Assembly (NCBI GenBank): GCA_016647705.1
Contig: CM028334.1
Location: 15,546,402-15,610,401, forward strand
Reading direction: 5' to 3'
DNA: 64,000 nt
Source: Eucommia ulmoides
Lineage: Eukaryota; Streptophyta; Magnoliopsida; Garryales; Eucommiaceae
Shown: positions 42,190 to 53,500 of the stretch, in pieces
Layout: each line of letters opens with the position of its first letter
Position numbering within the stretch: the first letter of the stretch is position 1
Position numbers and translations under genes: made by a program
The notes under the pieces: generated by a model
What the model saw: the letters and a program-made list of their open reading frames with translations, nothing else
Databases searched by the model: none
What the model was told of the DNA's origin: nothing

Positions 42190-43050
42190 ACAATATTATT
42201 TAATATTTTCAATTTGGAACGGTTGTTTGTGAATTGTTGAGGTTATTTTACTAAAGTGATTTAACCAATACAGTTTGCAAGTTTTTGAGTTCCTATTTTG
42301 TTAATTGAAATTTTTTTAAATTAATTTGTACATTCAACTGCCCAAAGGGAGTTATTGTGCAGATTAATTTAATTGTTGTGCAATATAGTTTAATTTTTTC
42401 AATTTGGAACGTTTACTTGTCAATTATTGAGATTATTTTACCAAAGTGATCTAACCAATATAATTTGCAAGTTTTTGAGTTTCTCTTTTATTGATGGGAA
42501 TTTTTTTTAGATTAATTTGTGCATTTACCTGCTCAAAGGAGATTATTGTGCAGATTAATTTAATTGTTGGGCATATAGCTTAATTTTTTCAATTTGGAAT
42601 GTTTACTTGTCAATTATTGAGTTTATTTTACCAAAGTGATTTAACCAATATAGTTTGCAAGTTTTCGAGTTCTTATTTTGTTGATGAAAAATGTTTTAGA
42701 TTTATTTGTACATTCATCTACCCAAAGGGGGTTATTGTGCAAATTAATTTAATTGTTGAGCAATATAGTTTAAAAATTCAATTTGAAACGTTTAGATTAA
42801 TTTATGCATTCACCTGCCCAAAGAGGGTTATTATGCAAATTAATATAATTGTTGGGTAATATAATTTATTTTTTTCCAATTTGGAATGTTTGTTTGTGAA
42901 TTGTTAAGATTATTTTACCAAAGTGATTTAACCAACATAGTTTGTAATTTTTTGAATTCCTATTTTGTTGATGAAAAAAATTCAGATTAATTTATACATT
43001 CACCTGCCCAAAGGGGGTTATTGTGCAAATTAATTTAATTGCATGAGAAA
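42190..43050 (+). repeat. LARD tandem array 1, units of about 189 bp
   Basis: Unit starts at TCAATTTGGAACG-like words near 42209, 42397, 42586, 42777 (shortened) and 42877. Each unit carries TTACCAAAGTGATTTAACCA, AGTTTGCAAGTTTTTGAGTT, GTGCATTCACCTGCCCAAAG and GGGGTTATTGTGCAAATTAA-like text. The core CCCAAAGGGGGTTATTGTGC is the best conserved. Confidence 0.85.
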
Positions 43051-43204
43051 ATTATGTAAAATAAATTATTTGATAAATTTGTTTGCCTAAAGGGACTAAA
43101 TTTTGAAAAATTATTTATTTCATTATATTTTGAAGGAAATATATGGATTTAAAAGTCAATCTACTCAAAAATGATGAATTTTTAAATCTGTAAATTTTTC
43201 TTAT

Positions 43205-44385
43205 TTTATTGATCATCTGATTAAAGAATAATTGTTTATTATAAACTCTGCCCAAATGGGAGTTTATGATAATATAATTGATTTTTATATTGTATTGTCT
43301 ATATTAATTGAGCATTTTGCCCCATTGCCCATATTTGTTGATCATCTGATTAAAGAATAATTATTTATTATAAACTCTACCTAAAGGGGAGTTTATGATA
43401 ATATAATTGATTCTTATATTGTATTGCCTATATTTAATTGAGCATTTTGCCTCATTGTCCATAATCGATCTAATTGCAATTTTTTGTGAAAACAATTTTA
43501 TTTATTTATTTATTTTTATTTTTTTTGTGAACAATAATAACGCCACAATGAAATTCTAAATTGATTCCTTAATTTAATGAGAATATTTATAATTTTCTTT
43601 ATTTCGATGATTGTGTCGTGTAAGTATTGATCACTATTGCTATAAAGTTTTTATTATTTTGTTGATTTTCATGTTTAAAGAATAATTGTTTATTGTAAAT
43701 TATATTCAAATGAGAGTTTATGATGATGCAATTGATTCTTATATTGTGTTGCTTATATGCATTTGAGTATTTTGATTCTCTAATTTAGTGGGAGTTTTCT
43801 TATATTTTTCTTTAATTCTGTGATACGTTGTGACCACTATTGTTATGCATTTTACAAAATTGAATTCTAATTGATAATTATCATTATTGCACATTGTATT
43901 GTTGCGTATTATATTATTTGAATCGATTATATTAAATCAAGATTTAAGACCCATAGAGTTTAAGAAACATGTTGTGAATATGGATACCATTGAGTATTTT
44001 GATTCTCTGGTTTAGTGGGAGCTTTTGTATTTTCCTTTTATTTCGATAATTACGTTGTGACCAATATTGTTATGCGTTTTACAAAATTGAAATCTATTTT
44101 ATGATCATTATTATTGCGTATTATATTGTCGCATATCATATTATTTGAATTGATTATACAATATGGTATTTTAAGATATTGTACCTTAAGAATTACAGTT
44201 GTATACTTTTGACTATCACTAATCACTATTTTGAGATCTCGTGATGTATTGTTAGTGACAGATGACTTGTTAAAGTCAAGTAATTTCATATTGTTAAGAA
44301 ATTATAACAGTTTTATTTTGTTGAAAAATTGCAACAGTTTCATTTTGTTGAGAAACTGCAATTACAATTTCATTTTGTTGAGAAC
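43205..44385 (+). repeat. LARD tandem arrays 2 and 3
   Basis: Units starting GATCATCTGATTAAAGAATA at 43211 and 43339 (128 bp apart), with a diverged third near 43661, hold TATAAACTCTGCCCAAATGG and ATTGAGCATTTTGCC. Further on, GTTGTGACCACTATTGTTAT recurs near 43820 and 44050. A roughly 35-bp unit around TTTCATTTTGTTGAGAAACT occurs three times at 44290-44385. Confidence 0.75.
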
Positions 44386-44722
44386 TTATAATGAGGACCG
44401 ATAAGAACAATGCATATTGATAATAATCACATGTTGACATTGGTTTCTTACTACACTATTAGGCTTACGATCCATGTCGCTATGATTATAAGTATTTGTG
44501 AACACGAAAGTCTTATATTTGTTGAAATTAACATATAGACTATCATAATCCAATATTAAGATCATGTTAGATCGAACAAGTTTATCAAGCTACTACTTAT
44601 AGACTACCATTTCTTTTAAACAAAAGGTGTGGCTACACCAAAAATAAATTTTTCTGTTATTAACCCGAGAGTCTTATTTTCAAAATTAAACTTATTCAAT
44701 TCATATAGCCCAAGTGGGAGAA

Positions 44723-45186
44723 TGTTGGAATATTTTATGGGTTAACATTAATTGAATTAATTGTTTTATAAAAGCGGGTTAATGGATAGTCTATTATTTA
44801 AGCAACTCAAATAATCAGTGTTCATATTTTGATTTGAGTTGTGGCGTCTTTTATGTAGAAGCCCAGTTAAGTGGCAAGTGTAAGTTTAGAGTTTCGTTAA
44901 AACCCGTTATGGGAGGGTCCAACAAGAAACCGTAGTATATATATAATTAGGTATCATCCCTAGTCTAGATTAAGAGGTTTCTTCCTATTAAGAGACGCCA
45001 TCACGAAATCTAGATCATAAGGAGGAAGACCTAGTTAGTAATCCGCTGCGACAGATTCAATCTCCTGCGATGACTGAGACAAGTACGCTTTCGATTACCG
45101 TTCTTCATTGTTGTGTCCTAATAATCATGTATATTTTAAATTATTGTTTAATTTCGTTTTATTATGATTATGAGAAATAATCAACA
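44723..45186 (+). repeat. LARD 3' LTR
   Basis: Starts TGTTGGAATATTTTATGGG, ends GAAATAATCAACA; same length as the 5' LTR to within one base. The CTCAA duplication follows. Confidence 0.92.
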
Positions 45187-45191
45187 CTCAA

Positions 45192-45839
45192 CTCCGAGTA
45201 ACTCTACTTTGGTAAATAAGTTAAAAATTGTCAGTTCTCAATAATTTTTTTTAAAAAATATAATATTCGCGAAAACAACTCTTCATCCTTGAACTGTTTT
45301 GATTCTTACTGCCTACTAGAATTAAAATAGATCTACCTTAGATCGTTGAGATTAGAATTAGATTCTCATTATCCCTATAGAGTTTCTCGTGTGAATACTG
45401 TTAGAGACAAGATATTTGTGTTTCTTCTGAGAGAATCAAACTCGATTGTTCTTTCAGGATTAAATTTAGTCTCTCTTAGTAGAGCTTACTCGAATCACGT
45501 CTCAGGATCAACCAACTTAAAAGTTGAAGCACCGAAAGAGGTATAAAGTTCAAATATAATTTAATCTTTATATTATTTGTATTGTTATATTTTAATACGA
45601 ATATATTCAATTTAGATTGTTTATGAAATAGAATTTTTATTTATTTTATTGCATAAATCTTTAGATTTTAATATCCGGTTGATTTGAGATTTGCACTTAA
45701 AAATATGCAATGGAATTCTTTCATTCAATTTCTCCTTTTTCTTATACCTAGAAAGAAGTAACAATATATCCAATTCCCAAAAATGTTAAATTAGGCATCA
45801 TTTTTGTAAAATTAACTTTTATAATATTTTTGTAAATAT
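45192..45839. other. No recognisable gene
   Basis: A 66-codon open frame at 45346-45546 has no motif. It continues the sequence interrupted by the LARD insertion. Confidence 0.4.
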
Positions 45840-45842
45840 TAA

Positions 45843-46652
45843 GGCTCGTTTTTGGTAATTTTTTTTATAAATAAAAAGTTAATTGAATAAAAAAAAGTAT
45901 TTTTCTTAAAAGTAAAAATGAAAATATGTTTGATAATTTAAAGGTGATATCAACATATTATTCATATAAAATATTTTTCAATCCAGAAGAATTTCATAAT
46001 GGTTGAAAATGTATGAGTGAAGGGTACAATTTCATCGTCTTTTATAATATAAAAATATAATTAACAAAAAATAAATATTTTTTTTAATAAATTATAAGTT
46101 AATTTTCCTTTCTTCTTAATTTTCCAAATTACTCTTCTAAAACGCAAAAATAAATATTTTTGAAATTACTTTACTATTTCTTTTTCGCTGTTTTTTTAAA
46201 ATTACTGTAAAATAAACGTTTCTTTTAAAAATTATTATTTCTTTTTAATTGAAAAACAAAAAGATAAAAGTTACCATTAGAACTCCACCAACCTGCTCTT
46301 GGACCTAAATTTCTGAGGGTATTTTCACTTTTGGTTTATGAATTTGGCAATTTACCTTTTCCAAGAGAGATTTATATTTTAAAAAGTTCGTTTCTAAAAT
46401 GTCAACTCTTCTTCATATAATTTAATGGTTAGGTTACATCAGCCGTTTTTACACACTAGAAATAATTATTTAGTAAAAATAATTAACTCTCAAAGAAAAT
46501 AAAATCACATTTCGATGAAATGGAATTGAATTACAAAGGGACGGCTATTTAATTTTTAATTTCATTATATCAGAATTCAATTCCATTACATCCAACTAAA
46601 TATGTCCTATGAGTTTTAATCAATTTTTTTTTAAAACTTTGCCAAATAGGCC
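45843..46652. mobile_element. Possible Tourist-like MITE
   Basis: Left GGCTCGTTTTTGGTAATTTT and right (reverse complement) GGCCTATTTGGCAAAGTTTT are weak terminal inverted repeats. TAA lies on both sides (45840-45842 and 46653-46655). The interior is AT-rich. The ends agree only partly, so this is tentative. Confidence 0.4.
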
Positions 46653-46655
46653 TAA

Positions 46656-47085
46656 AATAATGACGGTGCGCTTGGTTGGATAGAATGAGGTGGAATAAAA
46701 TTATAATTCTACTTTCAGTTCTAATTCTTTTGTTAATTTATTTAATAGAATAAAAAAATATAATTCAATCAGAACTAAAATGAATAGGATTGGATTCAAT
46801 ATTTCATAGGGCGAAATTATATTTCATATTTCGTGATAGCCTTTTTTTTTAAGATACCCTTTAAATATCTTACCTCATTTTGGTCCATAATTCACAATTT
46901 GACAATGATTTCAACATTTTTTATTAATTAATTTTATCAATTTAGTTTTATATTAGTTTAAATAAAAAATAAAGTAAAAAAATATTATTCATTAAATGAT
47001 GGAAATAAAATATTTTATTCTCAAATTTATATTTTTGTTTTGAAAAGCATAGATTTTTTCTAATATTCTGTTTTTGTTTTGGAGA

Positions 47086-47120
<35 letters not shown>

Positions 47121-47990
47121 TACAAGATTTTCTTTTTTGAATATAAACTATTTTTTGTTTCAAGATTTTTGTTTATGGTTCTAAACAAAAATATATTTTT
47201 TTCACAAATTTATATTTCGAATTAAAATAAAAATTTGAAATGGAAAAAATCATTTCATGTTTCCAAAATAGAAACATAAATTTGAAAACAAAGAATATGT
47301 TAGTGTTCTTAAAACAGAAACAAAAATCTCGGAACAAAAAATCTATTTGTTTTCCTGAATACAAATTTGAGAAGAAAAAAATCTATATTGAAACTGAAAG
47401 TGAAAATCTAATAAAAAAGAAAAAGTTTATCTTCTTAGAAAAAACAAATATTTGAATTTTTATTTTTATTTTTATCTATTTATACTCCAAAGCGAAAAAA
47501 AAAATTGAGAATGAAACGATTTTAGTTGATATTTTTTTAATATTTTTCACATAATAATTTTTTAGTTATTTTTTAATTAAATTATTTTTAAATATATATT
47601 TTAAATAAATTTTGATCTCAAAATTGATATCGTAAGTCATTCAATAACAACCAAATAAAAAAGTGGAATAGTAATACTATTGATAAAATTATTTAATTTA
47701 TTATGTAATTCTATTATTTTTCTCATTTCATTTCAATTTCAACTAATCAAAGCCTGATGACTTTATTTAAGAAAGTAAATCATTACCCAGTTCATGATTT
47801 AGCAATAATATGCGCAGAAATGAAAAAGTGAAGAGTTCATTTGGATTGAGGTTCATTTAAATTGATTTTATTGTCCAAAACATATACAACTTGGTCATGT
47901 TCATTTCAACAAGAAGAATTATGATTTGAAATCTAAAATATGAACCCTAATAATTAACTATGAAAATAAACACAACTTCTCGGGACTTTG
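46656..47990. repeat. AT-rich foldback-like region with (TA)n
   Basis: A (TA)n microsatellite spans about 47091-47116. From 47020 to 47450, words such as CAAATTTATATTTTTGTTTT on the left recur inverted on the right (AAACAAAAATCTCGG, CAAATTTGAG), so the stretch can fold loosely. GTGCGCTTGGTTGGATAGAA at 46666 and the reverse complement of about 47735-47756 (GGCTTTGATTAGTTGAAATT) could be element ends. Frames here are low-complexity lysine/tyrosine runs. Confidence 0.4.
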
Positions 47991-48162
47991 TTGTGAATGG
48001 TTGAGCTAACGTTGTATTATAAAAAAAAAAAAAAAAAAAAAAAAAGAAGAGAATATATTACAAATAACGAAAAGGAAAAAAAAAAAAAAATCGAAATCAA
48101 GAAGCTAAAAAAAGGAAAAGAAAGCGTATCTTTGCCCTATCTGCATCAAATCTCTATCGCGT

Positions 48163-48636
48163 TTAATTCTGATTACCAATCTCTCTCTCTCTCTTCTCCG
48201 ACGACTGAAAAGCAAAATTCGGCAGCGGACTGGCCCGCGGCGACTTCGTCGGCAACTCGGACAATCGATTCCCGTCGCCGTCGTAGTAAATCACGCCGGA
48301 GAAATTTAAAGGTTGACATCTGTCCCCCATCAGGATCGACTTCTGCCACAGTCCTCCGTCTCCAAATCCGTCGTCGATAGCCTCTTTCGATCCGAATTTC
48401 TCTCCGTTTTTGTTGCGCCGGCGGAAGTTTATCGCTTTATTGCTTACCGTCGCCAGGAGCTGCTTCGGTTTGGTCAGCGCCGATCTCGTCGACGACGCAC
48501 TTGAGCTGCTCTTCAGCTTCTTTGTGGCTCGAGTAGCTTGTTTGGTGCATAGGACCCAAAGCGAAGCCATCGATTCTAGTAAGCCGATGGCTAATCGGTT
48601 AATCGAGCCGGCGCTGGCGTCGCTTGTGCGGACCAT
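48163..48636 (-). CDS. Intact small plant-specific protein of unknown function, 157 aa
   Basis: A single-exon ORF from ATG 48634-48636 to TAA 48163-48165 on the minus strand, in the only sizeable GC-rich island of the window. The N-terminus has SINRLAIGLLESMASLWVLC, a possible amphipathic helix, then a basic serine-rich stretch (KKLKSSSSASSTRSALTKPK). A conserved C-terminal block follows: GLWQKSILMGDRCQPLNFSG, VIYYDGDGNRL and a SPRASPLPNF tail. I recognise this block from a family of short uncharacterised angiosperm proteins; no biochemical role is known to me. No transmembrane segment or signal peptide. The first ATG is chosen because a TATA box lies 57 bases upstream. A second Met (residue 23) is possible. 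Confidence 0.85.
   Translation of the reverse strand: MVRTSDASAGSINRLAIGLLESMASLWVLCTKQATRATKKLKSSSSASSTRSALTKPKQLLATVSNKAINFRRRNKNGEKFGSKEAIDDGFGDGGLWQKSILMGDRCQPLNFSGVIYYDGDGNRLSELPTKSPRASPLPNFAFQSSEKREREIGNQN
48180..48194. repeat. CT/GA microsatellite at the 3' end of the gene
   Basis: TCTCTCTCTCTCTT falls within the last codons of the gene (minus strand GAGAGA, giving Glu-Arg repeats EKRERE). It may vary in length between individuals and change the C-terminus. Confidence 0.7.
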
Positions 48637-48692
48637 TTCTTTTCGGGGGTGGTGATGATGGCTGTTTGAGAATCGGGCAGAGTCAGATGGGG

Positions 48693-48700
48693 TATATATA
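48693..48700 (-). promoter_or_regulatory. TATA box of the 157-aa gene
   Basis: The minus strand reads CACACCTATATATACCCCAT, with TATATATA 57-64 bases before the start codon. This predicts a transcription start around 48665 and a leader of about 30 bases. Confidence 0.65.
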
Positions 48701-49334
48701 GGTGTGAAAATGGGGCGGGTAGTAACCGGAAAACTTGAATTGCCGGTGGGATTATTTATTTATTTATTTTATTGGTAGGGACCGCTAATTGCGTGGTGGC
48801 CTAAACTCTAATTAATAAAGGAGAGGATATTGTGATTAGAAGAATTTCTCTAATTATTTTAGGGATTTTTTTTCCTTTTGTATTATCCTTGTCAAAATTA
48901 AATAAATTATTTTTAACCCTTTTTTTTAAAATGATATTTTTTTTTAATAATTAGGACCTAATATCATTTCGATGAAAATGTTTTTTATGGAAAAAAAAAT
49001 CCTTATTAAAGAAAGAAAAAAAAATCCATATTTGTCTCCTTTTAAGAAGTTGTGATATCTCCTTTTCCATATGCAAATTCCTTGAGGAAGATAGAGAAGA
49101 AGAAGTTAGGAAGGAAAAACAAATCGGAGAGAGAGAGGAGAGAGGTTTTTAGGAAGAAGATGAAGAAAATACACAATAGCCCCTTAAAATTTAATAATGT
49201 CTAAATTATATTTATAAATATTTACTTATCCAAAAAATAGAATTATAAAAGGGGGCATGCACTATTTAGTCCCAAAATACAGAAGAAATTATCAATTATT
49301 CCCATCACTTTTTTTTTGCACTAATAAATTTTTT
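48701..49334. other. Upstream region of the 157-aa gene, otherwise blank
   Basis: AT-rich with poly-A/T runs. No gene seen. A purine-rich GGAGAGAGAGAGGAGAGAGG stretch lies at about 49126-49145. Confidence 0.5.
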
Positions 49335-49830
49335 TTATCTTTTTCTGACCAAAATACCCCTCACATGGATGTTGAATGTAACATCCAAATTATTAAAAAA
49401 AAAATTATGCTATTTTTTTCTGACCAAAATACCCCTCATGTGGATGTTGAATGTAACATTCGGTGTTGAATGTAACATCAATTATTGTTGGTTTTTTTTT
49501 TTTTTAATGCTATTTTTTTCTGACCAAAATACTCCTCATGTGAATGTTGAATATAACATTTAACACCTGTGAGTATTGAATGTAACATCAACTGTTTTTT
49601 TTTTTTTTTTTTTTTTAAATGTTATTTTTTTCTGACCAAAATACTCTTCATGTGGATGTTGAATGCCCCTTATGTGGATGTTGAATGTAACATCAACTAT
49701 TTTTTATTTATTTATTTTTTTTTTTTTTTTATGATGTTATTTTTTTCTGACCAAAATACCCCTCATGTGGATGTTGAATGTAACATTCATTATTCTTTTA
49801 TTTTTGTATGTAGAGTAAAATACATATGAT
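49335..49830 (+). repeat. Tandem array of about 90-115 bp units with TTGAATGTAACATTCAA palindrome
   Basis: Five units each begin TTTTTCTGACCAAAATAC (near 49341, 49418, 49515, 49628 and 49741), followed by CCCTCATGTGGATGTTGAAT and GTAACATCAACT, then a variable poly-T. In several units GTTGAATGTAACATTCA forms a near-perfect palindrome. The same word recurs at 49850-49890 and 51735-51880, outside the array. Confidence 0.85.
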
Positions 49831-49839
49831 ATTACATTG

Positions 49840-50400
49840 AATACCTATGGATGTTACATTCAACACCTGTAAATGTTGAATATAATATCAATTGTTCTCT
49901 TATTTTACGTTACGTTTAGTAACGATTTTATCCTAAAATCAATATTTTTTTATTTTTTTTGGAACATATAAAAGTGATAAAAAGTCATAAAATTTGGGGT
50001 GAAAGTTGTAATTTATGGCGGCAGTGACCGATGACCGGCACCGGCGGCGGCGGCGGAGACCGGAGACCGGCGGCGGCGGCAGGCGACTGACAGCGGTGGT
50101 ACACTAATTTGACGACCTTCCTTCTCGATGTGAAACTCACAGGAGAGCATTTCGGTAAACTCAATTCTCACCATTTTTTTAAATGGAACTAATTGGTGCC
50201 AGGAAAGGTGTTGATGGGACTAATTGGTGCAAAAAAAAAAAACGTATTGACGGGACTAATCGGTGCAAAGAAAAATCGATGGGAGTAGGTGGTAAATAAT
50301 TTCTTTTTTTGGGATTAATGGGTAATTTTTCCATTATAAAATTACACGAACACATTTTTCAGTTAAAATAGTATCCGAACAAGGAATTTGTAAATTATAG
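49840..50400. other. Non-coding stretch with CGG-rich island
   Basis: A CCGGCACCGGCGGCGGCGG run at about 50036-50085 with GGAGACCGGAGACCGG inside is isolated in AT-rich DNA. Near 50190-50280, GGGACTAATTGGTGCAAA-like words occur three times. No ORF. Confidence 0.55.
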
Positions 50401-50414
50401 AATTTCGAAATCTA

Positions 50415-50660
50415 AAATTTTGAAATCCCATCATTTGTAAATTTCTTGGATTTGTCAAATCGCATACCCAAACGCAACCTTAATGGTTTGTGTAACGATT
50501 CACCTCCCATCTCTCTGTTTAACAAGTTTTTTTTTTTGTTTTTTTTTATTTTGAAATCCCATCATTTGTAAATTTTTTGAATTTGTCAAATTACTTACCC
50601 AAATGCAAACATTAATGATCTGTGTAACAATTCCCTTCCCCTCTCTCTTTATAACAAGTT

Positions 50661-50691
<31 letters not shown>

Positions 50692-50720
50692 GAGGGGGGG
50701 GAGATTTTAACAAGGGTGTT
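50415..50720 (+). repeat. Duplication of about 135 bp ending in homopolymer runs
   Basis: TTTTGAAATCCCATCATTTG starts both units (50416 and 50549), followed by TAAATTT, a TTTGTCAAAT word, a TACCCAAAYGCAA word, TGTGTAACRATTC and TTAACAAG before poly-T. The second unit runs into about 18 T and then a G9AGGGAGGGGGGG run (50660-50702). Confidence 0.8.
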
Positions 50721-52257
50721 TATGTTGTAAATCCCTTATTTTGCCCTTATCATAAATAATTGCAACTTGTGTTTTAATCTCGTATATTAAAAAAAGACTT
50801 AAGGCCTAATATATTTTTGCATTTACATGTATATAATATGGGTGTAAAGCATTTGTTAGATTTAATAAATATTACACAAGTGCATGTAATATTATTACAT
50901 GTAATTTATAATATGTAATTAATATTACATAGATATATGAATGTAAAATTGCATAGGCGTGAGCACATACAAAATTAATATACAAACAAAAAACAACTTA
51001 AGGGATTACATCAAAAAAATTATTTTAAATAGGACTAATAACGCGAACTAATCAGCCATTATCCCTTTTAACAAAATTGCAAATACTTCTTCAACCTTGT
51101 AATGACATTTACCCACCCGTATTTCTGAATTGAGTCATTAATTGATGGCCTTCAATGGTTGTTTTGTCCTTTTGTTTTATTTTCTCTTGTTCGTTTTTTT
51201 GTTGTGTTTAATTTTGTTTCTTTGCATCTTATTCCTTCTTTGTTTTCTTCTTTCTTTTCTCTTGCGGAAGAAAAAAATAGAGGTCATTAAAGATTTAATT
51301 TTTAAAAAAAAAAAAAATCATATAACTTGGAAAATACATTTTAAAGGTCTAAATTTAAATTAGCAATCATCACTAGATCCTAAATTGATATGAAAATTAC
51401 TAAATGAACCCAATCATTTTATTTTATTTTTTTACACCGGTTACTCCTAGTAGGATTTCGTGGACTAATTTGTCTCTATTGATAAATTGTTACTTTTTAT
51501 AAATTGTCACCCTTAAAAATACGGAATGAAGTATGTTAATAAATTACTAATTAAATCGAAAAGGAAACCTACAATTTTTTTCAATTATGATTGATGTTCA
51601 GTAATTTTTTTTTACCACAATGATCTATAAATCATTATATATTTATTTTTTTTGGATTAAGATGCATGTAAATGTTATATATGACATTAACTGTGATGTT
51701 AATGTTGTATATAACATCACTACAATCTATGTGCCCCGTGAATGTTGAATATAACATTTAATGTAATAGAAATAATATCATATAATGTTGATAATAGTAC
51801 AAATTATATAAACGTGTTGAATGTGATACGACTTACTGATAAATGTGATTTGAATGTTGAATGTAACATTCAACTATATTTTGTTATGAAACCGTTAAAT
51901 ATGGAAAATCTCAATCCCGCGAATCTCGCAAGAATAAAATTATCATATAACTTCCACGTTTTTTAAATTTGAGAGTTAACGGTTCGAAAAATTTGTATGT
52001 TGGAATTATTTGGTTTATTTTCAAATAGTTGGAATCAATTGGTAATTTCATACTTAAATTAGGATCACCTGGTAATTTTTTCAAATTTAAATTTAAAAAA
52101 GAATAATTGAAATTGAACCTAGTCTCTCAACCCGCTAATTTCAAATTTCTTAACACCACTCAACTCATTCAATGACTTAGGTGAAGGGATAAAATATTTC
52201 GGGAGAAAATTCTCGCTTAAAAATTTCACACTTTCATTTTTAAAACGATTTTATAAA
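50721..52257. other. AT-rich sequence without a recognised gene
   Basis: Contains scattered GTTGAATGTAACATTCAAC palindromes (51735-51880) related to the array at 49335. The 73-codon frame at 51142-51363 is a low-complexity leucine/phenylalanine run. Confidence 0.5.
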
Positions 52258-53500
52258 GCCGGTGTTCTCAACACCGGCACTAAATAAAAATAAAAAAAGT
52301 TTTAAAACCGGGGTGACTAACCCCAGTTATACAGCTTATATATATTTTTTTCTATTAACACTGGCTTCAATTTTCATGAACACCCCTCCCCCCCCAATTT
52401 ATTTATTGAAATCGGGGTTATGAACCCAGTCCCCTATATTCATGACATAACATATGTCATGAATATTAAGGAAAATTATATTTTCATCCCTAAAGTATAG
52501 AGTGCATGTTGATTTAGACTCTGAAGTTTGTAGAATTTTCTATTTAGTCTCTTAAATTTTACAATATCTTTAATCATGCAAAATTGAAAATATTATTAAT
52601 AATTTGTTAACATAAAAATGAATTGTGCTCGGTACGTAAACTTGTAATAGTGATATTTTTGTCTTTTCATTGTTCCACTAATTATAAGATATTTTCTCTT
52701 AGTCTTTTCCTAACAACGAACTGTTGTCAAATATAAGTTAAAAAAACACTCCTGGTTTAATGGAACGATAAAATGACAAAAATATCCCTCATTAGATTAC
52801 ATATTGAGGACAACCTTTTCATGCAAAATCTTTAATAATATTCTTAATTTTACGGGATTGAAATAAATGTAAAACTTTAAAGATTAAATGTGCTATTCGG
52901 ACAACCGGAAAATTAATCTTTAAAGTTTTACATTTATTTCAATCCGGTAAAATTAAGAACGTTGTTAAAGATTTGCATGGAAAATAGGTTGTCCGTAACA
53001 TGTAATCTAATGAGGGATATTTTCGTCATTTTATCGTTCCATTAAACCAGGAGTGTTTTTTTAACTTATATTTGACAATAGTTCGTTGTTAGGAAAAGAC
53101 TAAGAGAAAATATCTTATAATTAGTGGAACAATGAAAAGACAAAAATATCACTATTACAAGTTCACGTACCGAGCACAATTCATTTTTATGTTAACAAAT
53201 TATTAATAATTTTTTCAATTTTGCACGATTGAAAAAATTGTAAAATTTAAGAAACTAAATAGAAGAGAAGATTCTACAAACTTCAGAGTCTAAATCAACA
53301 TGCACCATATACTTTAGTGATGAAAATATAAAGGGTGGGCGGGGTGAATTCACGAAAATTGAAGTCGGTGTTATGAACACCGGCTTCAAGGAGTAGAAAG
53401 AAAAAAAAAAAAAAAAAAAAACTGTATAACCGGGGTTAGTTACCCCGGTTTTAAAACTTTTTTTTTTGTTTAATTTAGTTCTGGTGTTTCCAACATCGGC
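52258..53500. repeat. 1.24 kb near-perfect inverted repeat with 25-base loop (foldback element)
   Basis: The left arm (52258-52887) and right arm (52913-53500) are reverse complements over essentially their whole length, with a loop at 52888-52912. Examples: GAATTGTGCTCGGTACGTAA (52620) against its complement near 53150-53175, and ACTCCTGGTTTAATGGAACG (52750) against CGTTCCATTAAACCAGGAGT (53035). The outer ends carry GCCGGTGTTCTCAACACCGG and AACCGGGGT-ACTAACCCC hairpins. The left arm has about 75 extra bases including an 11-bp stem at 52439-52465. No ORF. A transcript would form a very long double-stranded RNA. Confidence 0.9.

Larger units (their letters stand above)
37901..45186 (+). mobile_element. 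LARD-type non-coding LTR retrotransposon
   Basis: LTRs at 37901-38363 and 44723-45186 are collinear over their whole length. The perfect duplication CTCAA lies at 37896-37900 and 45187-45191. An exact tRNA-iMet primer site, TGGTATCAGAGC, is at 38366-38377. The purine tract AAGTGGGAGAA (44712-44722) abuts the 3' LTR. The 6.36 kb interior has no gag, protease, reverse transcriptase or integrase, only short unrelated frames. Everything needed in cis survives and nothing needed in trans. Interior repeats resemble the leader of the antisense Copia relic at 59940-60600, so the helper may be a Copia element. Confidence 0.92.

Noticed and set aside
47997-48380. 127-codon plus-strand frame starting in a poly-lysine stretch
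   Set aside because: It begins in a poly-A run and then reads antisense to the intact minus-strand gene.
48410-48655. Plus-strand frames over the GC-rich island (48313-48655)
   Set aside because: Shadows of the minus-strand 157-aa gene, whose conserved block and TATA box decide the strand.
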